Origin: Sneathiella sp. P13V-1
Lineage (GTDB): Bacteria > Pseudomonadota > Alphaproteobacteria > Sneathiellales > Sneathiellaceae
Assembly: GCF_015143595.1 (NCBI RefSeq)
Contig: NZ_WYEU01000002.1
Coordinates: 310,001 to 374,000, forward strand
DNA: 64,000 bases
Direction of reading: 5' to 3'
The translations under genes and the position numbers were made by a program. The notes under the pieces are model-generated. The model had not been told where the DNA came from and did no database searches. It was given only the letters and a program-made list of their open reading frames with translations. Of the stretch, positions 47,284-55,591 are shown piece by piece; position 1 is the stretch's first letter, and every line of letters begins with the position of its first letter.

Positions 47284-48376
47284 TCAGAAATTCATGAAAA
47301 TGGCGCTGCAGCTGGCGCGTCGCGGCCTAGGACAGGTAGCGCCAAACCCGGCTGTTGGCTGTCTTATTGTTAAAGATAACCTTGTCGTAGGTCGGGGACA
47401 CACACAGGTTGGTGGTCGTCCCCATGCGGAAGTTGTTGCGCTTTCAGAGGCTGGCGACCATGCTAAAGGGGCGACGGCATATGTTACGCTGGAGCCCTGT
47501 TCCCATCACGGTAAAACCCCCCCATGTGCAGAGGCCCTGATCAACGCAGGCGTGGCGCGTGTGGTAGTTGCCATGGGAGATCCAGATGAGCGAGTCGATG
47601 GTGATGGCGTTGAAATGCTGCGTGATGCGGGAGTTGAGGTGACCGTTGGTGTGCTTCAGAAGCAAGCACTTGAAAACAACCTGGGTTTTGTCCTTAACCG
47701 AACCATATCCCGACCAAAGGTGATGCTGAAAACCGCAACAACACTGGACGGAAAAATTGCGACCCATACAGGAAATAGCCAATGGATCACGGGCCCAGAT
47801 GCACGCCGGTTTGGGCATATGTTGCGGGCAAAAAATGATGCGATCATGGTCGGAATTGGTACTGTTCTGGCGGATGACCCGCGGCTTGATTGCCGAATCC
47901 CGGGGCTTGAGAACAGGTCGCCTATCCGCATTGTTGCTGATACCCGCCTTCGGCTGCCACTGACCAGTGAGCTTGTCAAAACCGCGAATGAGATCCCCGT
48001 TTGGGTGCTGACTTTAAAAGGAAATGCGCCGGAACGTATTGATGCACTTGAAGATCTGGGCGTCAAGGTGATTGAACTTTGCGCAGGTGAAAGCGGATAT
48101 CCCGATATGTCGGAGGCGTTAAATGTCCTTTCTGAAGCAGGGATAACACGATTGCTTGTGGAAGGAGGTTCCCATCTGCAGGCATCATTGGTAAAAGAAG
48201 ACCTCGTTGATGAACTTTATTGGTTCCGCGCGTCCAAATTGGTCGGCGGTGATGGTATTTCTGTATTGCAGTCATTGGGGCTGGATTTAATTGCGGATGC
48301 CGTATCAATGAAATTGGCAGATCATCGCCAGTTGGGTGATGATCGCTTGGAAATTTATAACTTTCGAACAGAGTAA
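47255..48376 (+). CDS. ribD: bifunctional riboflavin deaminase/reductase RibD
   Basis: A 373-residue two-domain enzyme for the second and third steps of riboflavin synthesis. The deaminase half binds zinc through HAEVVAL (near 51) and [15 protein letters not shown] (near 75-90); the reductase half starts near 150 ([18 protein letters not shown]) and includes [21 protein letters not shown] start at ATG 47255; ATG 47249 is equally open, and further upstream codons are not family-like. It overlaps nrdR by 29 bases and ends three bases before ribE. Confidence 0.95.
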   Translation: MSPQDRDLTDQKFMKMALQLARRGLGQVAPNPAVGCLIVKDNLVVGRGHTQVGGRPHAEVVALSEAGDHAKGATAYVTLEPCSHHGKTPPCAEALINAGVARVVVAMGDPDERVDGDGVEMLRDAGVEVTVGVLQKQALENNLGFVLNRTISRPKVMLKTATTLDGKIATHTGNSQWITGPDARRFGHMLRAKNDAIMVGIGTVLADDPRLDCRIPGLENRSPIRIVADTRLRLPLTSELVKTANEIPVWVLTLKGNAPERIDALEDLGVKVIELCAGESGYPDMSEALNVLSEAGITRLLVEGGSHLQASLVKEDLVDELYWFRASKLVGGDGISVLQSLGLDLIADAVSMKLADHRQLGDDRLEIYNFRTE

Positions 48377-48379
48377 GCG

Positions 48380-48970
48380 ATGTTTACTGGAATTATCACA
48401 GATGTGGGGAGCATCCTCTCCCTTGAACAGAGTGGCGACACAAAAATAAAAATCAAAACAGCCTTTGAGACCTCTGGCATCGACATTGGCGCTTCTATCG
48501 CTTGTTCAGGTGTTTGCTTGACGGTAACGGACAAGGGAGATGACTGGTTTGCTGTTGAAGCATCAGCCGAGACACTTTCTTGTACGAACCTTGGTAACTG
48601 GAAAGAGGGAAGTGCCGTAAATCTGGAACGCGCCCTTAAAATGGGGGATGAGCTTGGCGGTCACGTGGTAACCGGTCATGTGGATGCGGTTATTTCTGTC
48701 AAAGAAATGGAAACTATTGGCGATTCCACGAAAGTGACATTCTCACTTCCTACCGATTACGCAGGTTTTGTCGCCCAAAAAGGATCGGTTACACTGGACG
48801 GTATTTCACTCACCGTGAACTCTGTTGGGGATGATTTTTTTACTGTGAATCTGATTTCCCATACCAAAGGCAATACAACTTTCCAAGGCCTTCAGGTTGG
48901 ACAATTCATCAATATGGAAATTGATGTCCTGGCCCGCTATGTGTCACGTATGAATGAGGTAAATAATTAA
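48380..48970 (+). CDS. ribE: riboflavin synthase alpha chain
   Basis: A 196-residue trimeric riboflavin synthase, which dismutates two 6,7-dimethyl-8-ribityllumazines to riboflavin. Two lumazine-binding repeats are clear: MFTGIITDVGSI ... ACSGVCLTVTDKG and GGHVVTGHVDAVISV ... GSVTLDGISLTVNSVG. Usual length. It lies three bases after ribD and one base before ribBA, showing a polycistronic unit. Confidence 0.96.
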   Translation: MFTGIITDVGSILSLEQSGDTKIKIKTAFETSGIDIGASIACSGVCLTVTDKGDDWFAVEASAETLSCTNLGNWKEGSAVNLERALKMGDELGGHVVTGHVDAVISVKEMETIGDSTKVTFSLPTDYAGFVAQKGSVTLDGISLTVNSVGDDFFTVNLISHTKGNTTFQGLQVGQFINMEIDVLARYVSRMNEVNN

Positions 48971-48971
48971 A

Positions 48972-50084
48972 ATGAGCTATAAAGAACACCTCGCGACAAC
49001 CGAAGAAATCATTGAAGATGCCCGCAATGGCAAGATGATCGTACTTGTGGATGCGGAAGATCGTGAAAATGAAGGCGATCTTGTTATTCCTGCGCAAATG
49101 GCGACACCGGAAGTGATTAACTTCATGGCAAAATATGGTCGTGGTCTGATTTGTCTTTCCATGACAGAAGAGCGCATTGAAGAGCTGGACCTGCCGTTAA
49201 TGGCGCAGTCCAATGCGTCCCGTCTGCATACAAATTTCACGATTTCTATTGAAGCTCGTGAAGGCGTTACAACAGGTATTTCTGCAGCTGACCGCGCACA
49301 AACTATTGCGGTTGCTATCGACCCCGACAAAGGCGCAATGGATATTGTAAGCCCGGGCCACGTTTTCCCACTTGTCGCCCGTGAAGGCGGTGTTCTGCGC
49401 CGTGCAGGCCATACGGAAGCTGCCGTTGATTTGGCGCGCCTTGCTGGCCTACGCCCCTCAGGTGTTATCTGTGAGATTATGAATGATGACGGCACAATGG
49501 CGCGTCTGCCTGATCTCATTGAATTTGCCAAAGAGCATGATCTGAAAGTGGGCACGATTGCTGACCTGATCGAATATCGCCGTCGCCATGACAGCCTGAT
49601 TGAGCGGGAAATCGAAACAGATATTTCCAGCCTTTACGGTGGCGACTGGAAAATGATCGTGTATTGCAACAAGCCTGAATATGCCGAGCATGTTGCTTTG
49701 GTAAAAGGGGACATCAATACAGATGAGCCCATTATGGTACGTATGCATGCCATGAACCCGCTGGGTGATGTGCTGGGTGAGACGGATGAAAATCCAACCA
49801 TGCTGCAAGATGCCATGAGCCAGATTGATGAAGAAGGGCGCGGTATTGTTGTGTTGATCCGGGAGCCACGTCCGATGGCGCTTTCTGATCGCGTTCGCAA
49901 AAAACTGGGCGAGCCGCAGAAAACACCTCAGGAATTGCGTGATTATGGTATTGGTGCGCAGATTTTGCTTGATCTTGGGGTCAAAAAAATGGTCCTTCTG
50001 TCAAACACTGAACGTAATATTGTCGGCCTTGATGGATATGGCCTGTCCGTTAGCGAGACGCGCGCTATCAAGCCGAAAGGATAA
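48972..50084 (+). CDS. ribB: 3,4-dihydroxy-2-butanone 4-phosphate synthase fused to a degenerate GTP cyclohydrolase II domain
   Basis: A 370-residue RibBA-layout protein. The N-terminal DHBP synthase half is intact (DAEDRENEGDLVIP near 27-40, GHVFPLVAREGGVLRRAGHTEA near 129-150), so it can make the four-carbon unit from ribulose 5-phosphate. The C-terminal half keeps the GTP cyclohydrolase II outline (HVALVKGD, LRDYGIGAQILLDLGVKKM), but the zinc cysteines of the usual CxTGDxxxSxxCDC are N262, E273 and P275, and the RQEGRGIG loop reads IREPRPMALS. It should not act on GTP. Hybrid proteins of this kind have been described in Proteobacteria (RibBX). A separate ribA is therefore expected elsewhere. 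Confidence 0.92.
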   Translation: MSYKEHLATTEEIIEDARNGKMIVLVDAEDRENEGDLVIPAQMATPEVINFMAKYGRGLICLSMTEERIEELDLPLMAQSNASRLHTNFTISIEAREGVTTGISAADRAQTIAVAIDPDKGAMDIVSPGHVFPLVAREGGVLRRAGHTEAAVDLARLAGLRPSGVICEIMNDDGTMARLPDLIEFAKEHDLKVGTIADLIEYRRRHDSLIEREIETDISSLYGGDWKMIVYCNKPEYAEHVALVKGDINTDEPIMVRMHAMNPLGDVLGETDENPTMLQDAMSQIDEEGRGIVVLIREPRPMALSDRVRKKLGEPQKTPQELRDYGIGAQILLDLGVKKMVLLSNTERNIVGLDGYGLSVSETRAIKPKG

Positions 50085-50090
50085 CCTTTT

Positions 50091-50552
50091 ATGGAAGACA
50101 CCAAAGTACTGATCATTGAAGCGGATTTTTACCGCGATATTTCGGACGCGTTGCTTGAAGGCGCTGTTGAAGTTCTGAACAAGGCTGGCGTGGACTATGA
50201 AGTGGTTCAGGTGCCAGGCTGTCTTGAAATCCCGGCGGCAATCCGTTTTGCCATGAAGGCAATGGAGTTTACTGGTGGGCTTCGCCGTTTTGATGCCTAT
50301 GTGGCACTTGGCTGCGTGATCCGCGGTGAAACGTCCCACTATGACACCGTGTCTGAAGAAAGTGCCCGTGCTTTGATGGACCTTAGTACTGATTACAGTC
50401 TGGCAATCGGTAATGGCATTATCACTTGTGAAAATGATGCGCAAGCGTGGGCCCGTGCCAAGAAGGATGAGAAAAACAAAGGTGGCGGTGCTGCTGAAGC
50501 AGCGCTTCACATGTTGAACCTTAAGCAGAAATTTGGACTATTCCCACGATGA
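50091..50552 (+). CDS. ribH: 6,7-dimethyl-8-ribityllumazine synthase
   Basis: A 153-residue lumazine synthase. The substrate segments [34 protein letters not shown] (with catalytic His) and [18 protein letters not shown] are well conserved; the normal GVLT is replaced by GIIT. It supplies the substrate of RibE, four genes in one operon. It overlaps the next gene nusB by four bases (ATGA), a coupling usual in Alphaproteobacteria. Confidence 0.96.
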   Translation: MEDTKVLIIEADFYRDISDALLEGAVEVLNKAGVDYEVVQVPGCLEIPAAIRFAMKAMEFTGGLRRFDAYVALGCVIRGETSHYDTVSEESARALMDLSTDYSLAIGNGIITCENDAQAWARAKKDEKNKGGGAAEAALHMLNLKQKFGLFPR

Positions 50553-51031
50553 GCTATAAATCCGAAAAACGCGGAGATAAGCACAGTCGCAGAACACTGG
50601 CCCGCCTTAACGCCGTTCAAGCCTACTATCAGAAAAGCATGGATGACAGTAGTGCCGGGGAAGTGGTCGATCAGTTTATGGCTCACCGTATTGGTGCCGA
50701 AATTGATGGTCTTCAGTTCAAAGATGCGGACAAGAACTTGTTCAAGGATTTGGTAATTGGCACCGATGAACGCCTAGTTGAGATTGACGAGAAGATCAAC
50801 GCAGTTCTGGATAAAGAACGTTCCATGGAGAAGCTGGACCTCATCATGCAGGCCTGCCTTCGTGTGGCTGTCTATGAACTCCTTGCGCGTATCGACACAA
50901 AAGCCGTTGTGATCATCACGGAATATGTCGGTCTTGCGCGGACATTCTTCACAGGTAAAGAGCCCACTTTTGTAAATGGTGTTCTTGATCGGTTGGCACG
51001 GGAAATTCGCGAAGGCGAGTTCAGCGACTGA
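50549..51031 (+). CDS. nusB: transcription antitermination factor NusB
   Basis: A 160-residue all-helical NusB, which with NusE/S10 binds boxA RNA for rRNA antitermination. The start [16 protein letters not shown] and the C-terminal block [35 protein letters not shown] with [14 protein letters not shown] are typical. It overlaps ribH by four bases and is followed two bases later by thiL, keeping the classic ribH-nusB-thiL order. Confidence 0.96.
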   Translation: MSYKSEKRGDKHSRRTLARLNAVQAYYQKSMDDSSAGEVVDQFMAHRIGAEIDGLQFKDADKNLFKDLVIGTDERLVEIDEKINAVLDKERSMEKLDLIMQACLRVAVYELLARIDTKAVVIITEYVGLARTFFTGKEPTFVNGVLDRLAREIREGEFSD

Positions 51032-51033
51032 TT

Positions 51034-52026
51034 ATGTCAAATGTAAAGCACGGCGGGCAAGAGTTTGAAATCATTGAAAAATGTTTTCGCCCGCTTGCTT
51101 CATCTGCCGCAGGGGCCTTTGACTTAACAGACGATGCGGCTGTGTTCTCGGTGCCCAGCGGCAAAGAAGTCGTCGTTACAAAAGACGCTATGGTTGAAGG
51201 CGTCCATTTTCTATCTGATGATAACCCTGCAAATATTTCCAGAAAACTGTTACGCACAAACCTTTCTGATATAGCCGCAATGGGCGGGCGTCCCTTTGGG
51301 TATCTGCTTGCGACTTCCTGGAATGATAACACTACCTTTGAATGGGTACAGTTTTTTGCGGAAGGGCTTGCCCTGGATCAGAAGAAATATGGTGTTTCAT
51401 TGCTGGGCGGTGATACCGTCAAAAGCTCTGGACCCTTGACCTTCAGTTTGACGCTTATGGGATATGTGCCAAAAGGGAAGGCGCTTAGACGAAATGGTGC
51501 CCGCGCGGGCGATCTCATTTGTGTTTCAGGCACCATTGGTGACGGAGCCTTGGGCTTGAAAGCTGCCTTGGAGGAATTGCCAAAACTGTCTGATAGACAG
51601 CGCGCATGGTTGGATGGGCGATATCGACTACCAACACCGCGGAACATCTTGGGACCGCGACTACTTGGCAAGGCCAGTGCGTGTATCGATATATCGGATG
51701 GGTTATTGGCGGATCTTGGCCATATATGCAAGCAATCAAAAGTGGGTGCGGAGATACAAAGATCCGCAATCCCTCTCTCTGATGCCGCAAAAGCGCTTGT
51801 TGAGACTGACGAATCCTATTGGCAGGATATCCTGGCCGGTGGGGATGACTATGAGTTGCTATTTACACTCCCCCCCGAAAAGGCTGATGAAATACAAAGA
51901 TTGTCCAATGAGTGCGGTGTGCCGATCTGCCAAATTGGTCTTCTGGGTGAGGGCGAAGATATTATCGTGCGAGATTCCGCCGGTCAGCCTATGGAATTTG
52001 CCAATCGCGGTTGGCAACATCTTTGA
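51034..52026 (+). CDS. thiL: thiamine-monophosphate kinase
   Basis: A 330-residue ThiL that phosphorylates thiamine monophosphate to the active diphosphate. Family motifs: DDAAVFSVPSGKEVVVTKDAMVEGVHF, RTNLSDIAAMGGRP, GGDTVKS, the glycine-rich GTIGDGALGL and the late CIDISDGLLADLGHI. The end region AGGDDYELLFTLPP is also diagnostic. It closes the riboflavin operon; the next gene begins 122 bases later and belongs to a different pathway, with no clear terminator between. Confidence 0.95.
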   Translation: MSNVKHGGQEFEIIEKCFRPLASSAAGAFDLTDDAAVFSVPSGKEVVVTKDAMVEGVHFLSDDNPANISRKLLRTNLSDIAAMGGRPFGYLLATSWNDNTTFEWVQFFAEGLALDQKKYGVSLLGGDTVKSSGPLTFSLTLMGYVPKGKALRRNGARAGDLICVSGTIGDGALGLKAALEELPKLSDRQRAWLDGRYRLPTPRNILGPRLLGKASACIDISDGLLADLGHICKQSKVGAEIQRSAIPLSDAAKALVETDESYWQDILAGGDDYELLFTLPPEKADEIQRLSNECGVPICQIGLLGEGEDIIVRDSAGQPMEFANRGWQHL

Positions 52027-52148
52027 ATTTTAGACAAATTTTATGATCTCTGCCTGTAGCGCATGAGTGCTATGCATTTCTGACAGTTGTCATATTGTCT
52101 GCCTTTTGGAAAACTGCGCCAACATTTATGGCTGATTGGGAGAGCTGT

Positions 52149-52709
52149 ATGCTCGCGATGCAATACTCTGTAAGATTGCCAGAGGAGTTTGACCTAGATA
52201 AGGTCTATGAACGAGTGGCAACACGTGGCCCAATGTTTAAGGGCCATCCTGGGTTAAAGCACAAGTTCTATCTTTATGATCACGAAGAGCATATCTACGC
52301 TCCCATGTATATATGGGAAAATAGTGCGTCCGCACGTGAATTTCTGATGAATCAGCTATTCTCTGATGTTGTTCAGGATTTTGGCCGTCCGCGTGTCAGA
52401 AGCTGGCAAATTCTGGAATTTGATTATGGCCCTTCAGCTCTTGAAGGAAGTTGCATGATTGCGGAAATGGACAAAGTTTGTGATCAGAACAAGTTGATCG
52501 ATGTCCGTAGTCGCGAAAAGGATCTACACAATCAAATGATCAAGGAAGAAGGCCTGTTCGCCAACATGGTTCTTTTGGATCCTGATCGTTGGGAAATTGC
52601 AAGATGTAGCCTTTGGTCCAAGAAAGACCATGGATATGCAGCTAAGGCAGATTGCGTATTTGATTATGAGGTCATTCCTGAAAAAACTCTGGTCTCAGGG
52701 GCCGCTTGA
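52149..52709 (+). CDS. DUF4865 family protein
   Basis: A 186-residue protein of the DUF4865 group, recognisable by the opening MLAMQYSVRLPEEFDLDKVYERVATRGPMFKGHPGLKHKFYLY and YAPMYIWEN. It has the look of two related dimeric alpha/beta-barrel halves; the second includes ALEGSCMIAEMDKV and DPDRWEIARCSLW. Function is unknown; members often sit near regulators or efflux genes. I start at ATG 52149 behind GGGAGAG; the frame is open to 52095 but the added 18 residues are not family-like. It is monocistronic, with a gap of 86 bases to the FliL-like gene. Confidence 0.82.
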   Translation: MLAMQYSVRLPEEFDLDKVYERVATRGPMFKGHPGLKHKFYLYDHEEHIYAPMYIWENSASAREFLMNQLFSDVVQDFGRPRVRSWQILEFDYGPSALEGSCMIAEMDKVCDQNKLIDVRSREKDLHNQMIKEEGLFANMVLLDPDRWEIARCSLWSKKDHGYAAKADCVFDYEVIPEKTLVSGAA

Positions 52710-52795
52710 TACCTAATTTTGGGTCTTTGTAAACCATTCTGAAAGCCTTCCTGGTTTAAGAAGTAAATCAGTTTCTTAATTCAGGGCGGAATGGA

Positions 52796-53245
52796 ATGTT
52801 CGAAAAATTTGCTAAACGGGCGCTTGCAGTAACTGTTTTGTGTCTGGGGTTACTGTCACTGACCTCCTTTTATGGGAGTGTATCTTATGCGGCCGGTGGC
52901 GGGGGTGGTGAAGAAGTTCCAGAAGAGGGACCTTTCTATCAGGAAATGGATCCTTTAAGTGTTCCTATCCGTCGGAAAAGCGGAAGTATCAAGTATCACA
53001 TGTTCTTGGTGACCAGTCTGGAATTTGATGAAAAAGATAAGAAAGAAAAGTCTCGCAAACTTATGCCACGTATTCGCGATGCTTTTATTCAGGATTTAAG
53101 CGGCCGGTCTGTTATGCATAAGGACAAAAGTCGTGGCTTGGACTTTGAGCAAATTAAAAGTCGGTTGTTAAAACAGTCGAAAAAAGTCCTTGGAAAAAAC
53201 GCACCTTCTGCGATCCATGTGGTAAAGGTGTTCAAAGGTACCTAA
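52796..53245 (+). CDS. FliL-like secreted or periplasmic protein
   Basis: A 149-residue protein with an N-terminal signal or anchor helix (about 8-32, ALAVTVLCLGLLSL...SYAA), a glycine-rich linker, and a domain with the FliL plan: a segment like MDPLSVPIRRKSGSIKYHMFLVTSLEFDEKD, followed by KLMPRIRDAFIQDLSGR. FliL associates with the MotAB stator and contains this stomatin-like fold. Here the rest of the flagellar operon is absent, and motAB is 20 kb away. It may be a FliL paralogue acting in the periplasm. Signal cleavage near SYAA is plausible, which would free it from the membrane. Confidence 0.7.
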   Translation: MFEKFAKRALAVTVLCLGLLSLTSFYGSVSYAAGGGGGEEVPEEGPFYQEMDPLSVPIRRKSGSIKYHMFLVTSLEFDEKDKKEKSRKLMPRIRDAFIQDLSGRSVMHKDKSRGLDFEQIKSRLLKQSKKVLGKNAPSAIHVVKVFKGT

Positions 53246-53293
53246 TTGTAGCAGCGCATTAACCCGCTTCTACATACTTGGAGGAGCGGTGAG

Positions 53294-54490
53294 TTGAAAG
53301 ATAGACGTACCAAGTTGAGTATTTTGTTTATGGCCGGCGCACAGGCCATGTTGAACAGTACGACTTCCATTCTCATTAGTTCCGCGTCATTCGCTGCCTT
53401 GTTATTACTCGGTGAAGATAAGACTCTGGCGACGTTACCGGCAACCGCTGTAGTGACCGGCACTGCCTTGGCCACAATTCCGGCTTCCTATTTTATGAAA
53501 AAAGCTGGGCGTAAACCTGGGTTTATATTCGGAATATTGCTTGGCATTATGGGGGCGGCCATTGCAGCATATTCGATCTACTATGGTAGTTTTGTCGGCT
53601 TTACGATCGGTGCGATGATTGTTGGTACCTGTACCGCATTCGGTAACTATTACCGTTTTGCCGCGGTTGATGTAGCGGGCCCAGAATATAGAAGTAAAGC
53701 AGTTTCTTATGTAATGGCGGGTGGGCTCGTCGCAGGTTTCATCGGGCCGCAGATTGCCAGCAATACGAAAGAGCTGTTTCTGCCATATCTTTATCTAGGG
53801 CCGTATCTTGCGATTATTGCCCTCGGTGTCTTGGCCCTTTTCTTCGTGAGTCAGGTTAAAATTCCCAAAATGGAAGAAAGCCATTTTGACGATGAACCGC
53901 GCCCGTTGATGGAAATCCTGAAGCAACCAACAGCTATTCTCGCGATCTTAAGTGCGATGATTGGTTACGCTGGCATGAGTTTTGTAATGATTGCAACACC
54001 TCTCGCGATCATTGGTTGTGGATTGTTAGACGAAGATAGCTTCAACGTGATCAGCTGGCACGTGGTTGCCATGTTTGGTCCAAGCTTCTTTACCGGGTCT
54101 CTCATTGCGCGCTATGGGGATTACAAGATCATTATGATCGGCGCATTGCTTGGTGTTGCTTGTGTGTTTGTTGCCTTGTCAGGAGTTGCTTTTTCCAATT
54201 TCTGGGTGGCGCTTGTTCTGCTTGGCGTGTCCTGGAACTTCATGTTCGTTGGCGGGACGACGCTTTTGACGACAACATATCGCCCGTCGGAAACGGCGAA
54301 GGTGCAAGGCTTTAACGATTTCCTTGTATTCGGTACTGTTGCCACCGCATCTTTATCCGCAGGTATTTTGCAGCAGACATACGGCTGGGATGTCGTGAAC
54401 TACTCTGTTCTGCCATTCTTTATTCTGGTTGTGGTCATTGCTTTTGCAAAAATTATGGGCGGTAAGAAAGAAGTCGCTGCTGCTGAATAA
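53294..54490 (+). CDS. major facilitator superfamily transporter
   Basis: A 398-residue, 12-helix MFS carrier. The motif-A-like loop between helices 2 and 3 reads MKKAGRKPGFIFG, and the central loop is KIPKMEESHFDDEPRPLMEIL. The translation start is TTG at 53294: a strong GGAGGAG lies about seven bases before it and the residues MKDRRTKLSILFMAGAQ form a normal cytoplasmic start; the next ATG (53330) would cut into helix 1. Substrate unknown. Terminator follows, shared with ppa. Confidence 0.88.
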   Translation: MKDRRTKLSILFMAGAQAMLNSTTSILISSASFAALLLLGEDKTLATLPATAVVTGTALATIPASYFMKKAGRKPGFIFGILLGIMGAAIAAYSIYYGSFVGFTIGAMIVGTCTAFGNYYRFAAVDVAGPEYRSKAVSYVMAGGLVAGFIGPQIASNTKELFLPYLYLGPYLAIIALGVLALFFVSQVKIPKMEESHFDDEPRPLMEILKQPTAILAILSAMIGYAGMSFVMIATPLAIIGCGLLDEDSFNVISWHVVAMFGPSFFTGSLIARYGDYKIIMIGALLGVACVFVALSGVAFSNFWVALVLLGVSWNFMFVGGTTLLTTTYRPSETAKVQGFNDFLVFGTVATASLSAGILQQTYGWDVVNYSVLPFFILVVVIAFAKIMGGKKEVAAAE

Positions 54491-54505
54491 ATGAAATTCA
54501 AGCAC

Positions 54506-54538
54506 AAAAAAGGCCGCTGAAATTCAGCGGCCTTTTTT
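54506..54538. terminator. bidirectional intrinsic terminator between MFS gene and ppa
   Basis: GGCCGCTGA (54512-54520) and TCAGCGGCC (54524-54532) pair perfectly over AAT; A residues before and T residues after extend the stem and provide tails on both strands. Confidence 0.94.
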
Positions 54539-54557
54539 ATTGGTATATCTGAGAGGT

Positions 54558-55091
54558 TTAGCCGAGGATGGCACCTTCAACCAGAGATTTCTTGATCATG
54601 CCTGCAGCTTCTTCTGCATCGCCCCAGCGTACGATCTTTACCCATTTATCTTTTTCCAGATCTTTATAGTGCTCGAAGAAGTGAGCGATCTGGTCGAGAA
54701 GAACATCACGAAGATCTGAGTAGTTCTCTACGTTTGAGTAATATGGGTGCAGTTTATCAACTGGAACCGCCAGAATTTTCTCATCCTGACCAGCTTCATC
54801 TTCCATAATCAGCACGCCAACTGGACGGGCGCGGATAACAGCACCTGGCACCACAGGAATAGGGCCTGCAACCAATACATCTACTGGATCGCCATCGTCA
54901 GACAGTGTGTGCGGAATGAAGCCGTAGTTGCATGGGTAGAACATGGCTGTGTGGAGGAAACGGTCCACAAACATTGCACCGGATTCTTTGTCTACTTCGT
55001 ATTTGACAGGGACACCGCCGATTGGAATTTCAATGATGACGTTGACGTCATTCGGGAAATCTTTACCCGCAGAAATTTTGGAAATATCCAT
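54558..55091 (-). CDS. ppa: soluble inorganic pyrophosphatase (family I)
   Basis: A 177-residue cytoplasmic pyrophosphatase. The active-site block is [16 protein letters not shown] with its three metal-binding aspartates; [16 protein letters not shown] and [20 protein letters not shown] are typical. Start ATG 55091 has AAGGAG upstream; a TTG three codons earlier is too close to that site. It hydrolyses pyrophosphate without conserving energy, while the divergent membrane pyrophosphatase at 55.6 kb recovers it as a proton gradient. Confidence 0.95.
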   Translation of the reverse strand: MDISKISAGKDFPNDVNVIIEIPIGGVPVKYEVDKESGAMFVDRFLHTAMFYPCNYGFIPHTLSDDGDPVDVLVAGPIPVVPGAVIRARPVGVLIMEDEAGQDEKILAVPVDKLHPYYSNVENYSDLRDVLLDQIAHFFEHYKDLEKDKWVKIVRWGDAEEAAGMIKKSLVEGAILG

Positions 55092-55100
55092 ACTATGCAA

Positions 55101-55591
55101 GCTCCTTGAAAAGGCTTCGTAATTGAGTTGCGTTCGCTTAGCATGTTCTGGGCCGAGATGCTATATAGGAATGTAAAAAAACATCCGATATCCCTCAAAA
55201 AAACTAACATTTGAATAGTTTTGAACTTAAGAAAAACATAAATAATAAAAAACTAAAATAAATAACAATTTCATCAACTATACTTGTTTTTTGATGTACA
55301 AGTATTTGACTATTTAATTCAAGAATATATCTATTCTAAATATTACTTATTTTATATTTATAAATATAAAAACAAAATCATCAGAAAGTATTGTGTAATT
55401 AAAAAAATAAATATCTAAATATAGACACTTTCAATTTAATACACACAAAGTATTGCGGTTATTTTATTTATCTGTCATTCTCGTATTACCGTCGATTTAC
55501 ATGTTAATTATAGTTTGGATTATGGACATTTTGCATATTTAAAATAACAGACAGATCAGCATGATCTGCCAGAAATGTGGGGTAGGGTCTG
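55101..55591. other. AT-rich intergenic island between ppa and hppA
   Basis: About 490 noncoding bases with no open frame worth calling. The middle 300 (55200-55500) are roughly 80 percent A+T, in sharp contrast with the surrounding genes. Notable are a 22-base perfect palindrome at 55350-55371 and an inverted repeat ATACTTG/CAAGTAT (55280-55286 and 55299-55305) with a 12-base loop. Promoters for both divergent genes should lie here, and runs of A and T make curved DNA likely. No gene, tRNA or riboswitch is visible. Confidence 0.8.

Noticed and set aside
48300-49000. FMN riboswitch for the riboflavin genes
   Set aside because: The rib genes are packed with 1-6 base gaps or overlaps inside the operon and no RFN-like conserved element is found upstream of ribD or ribBA.
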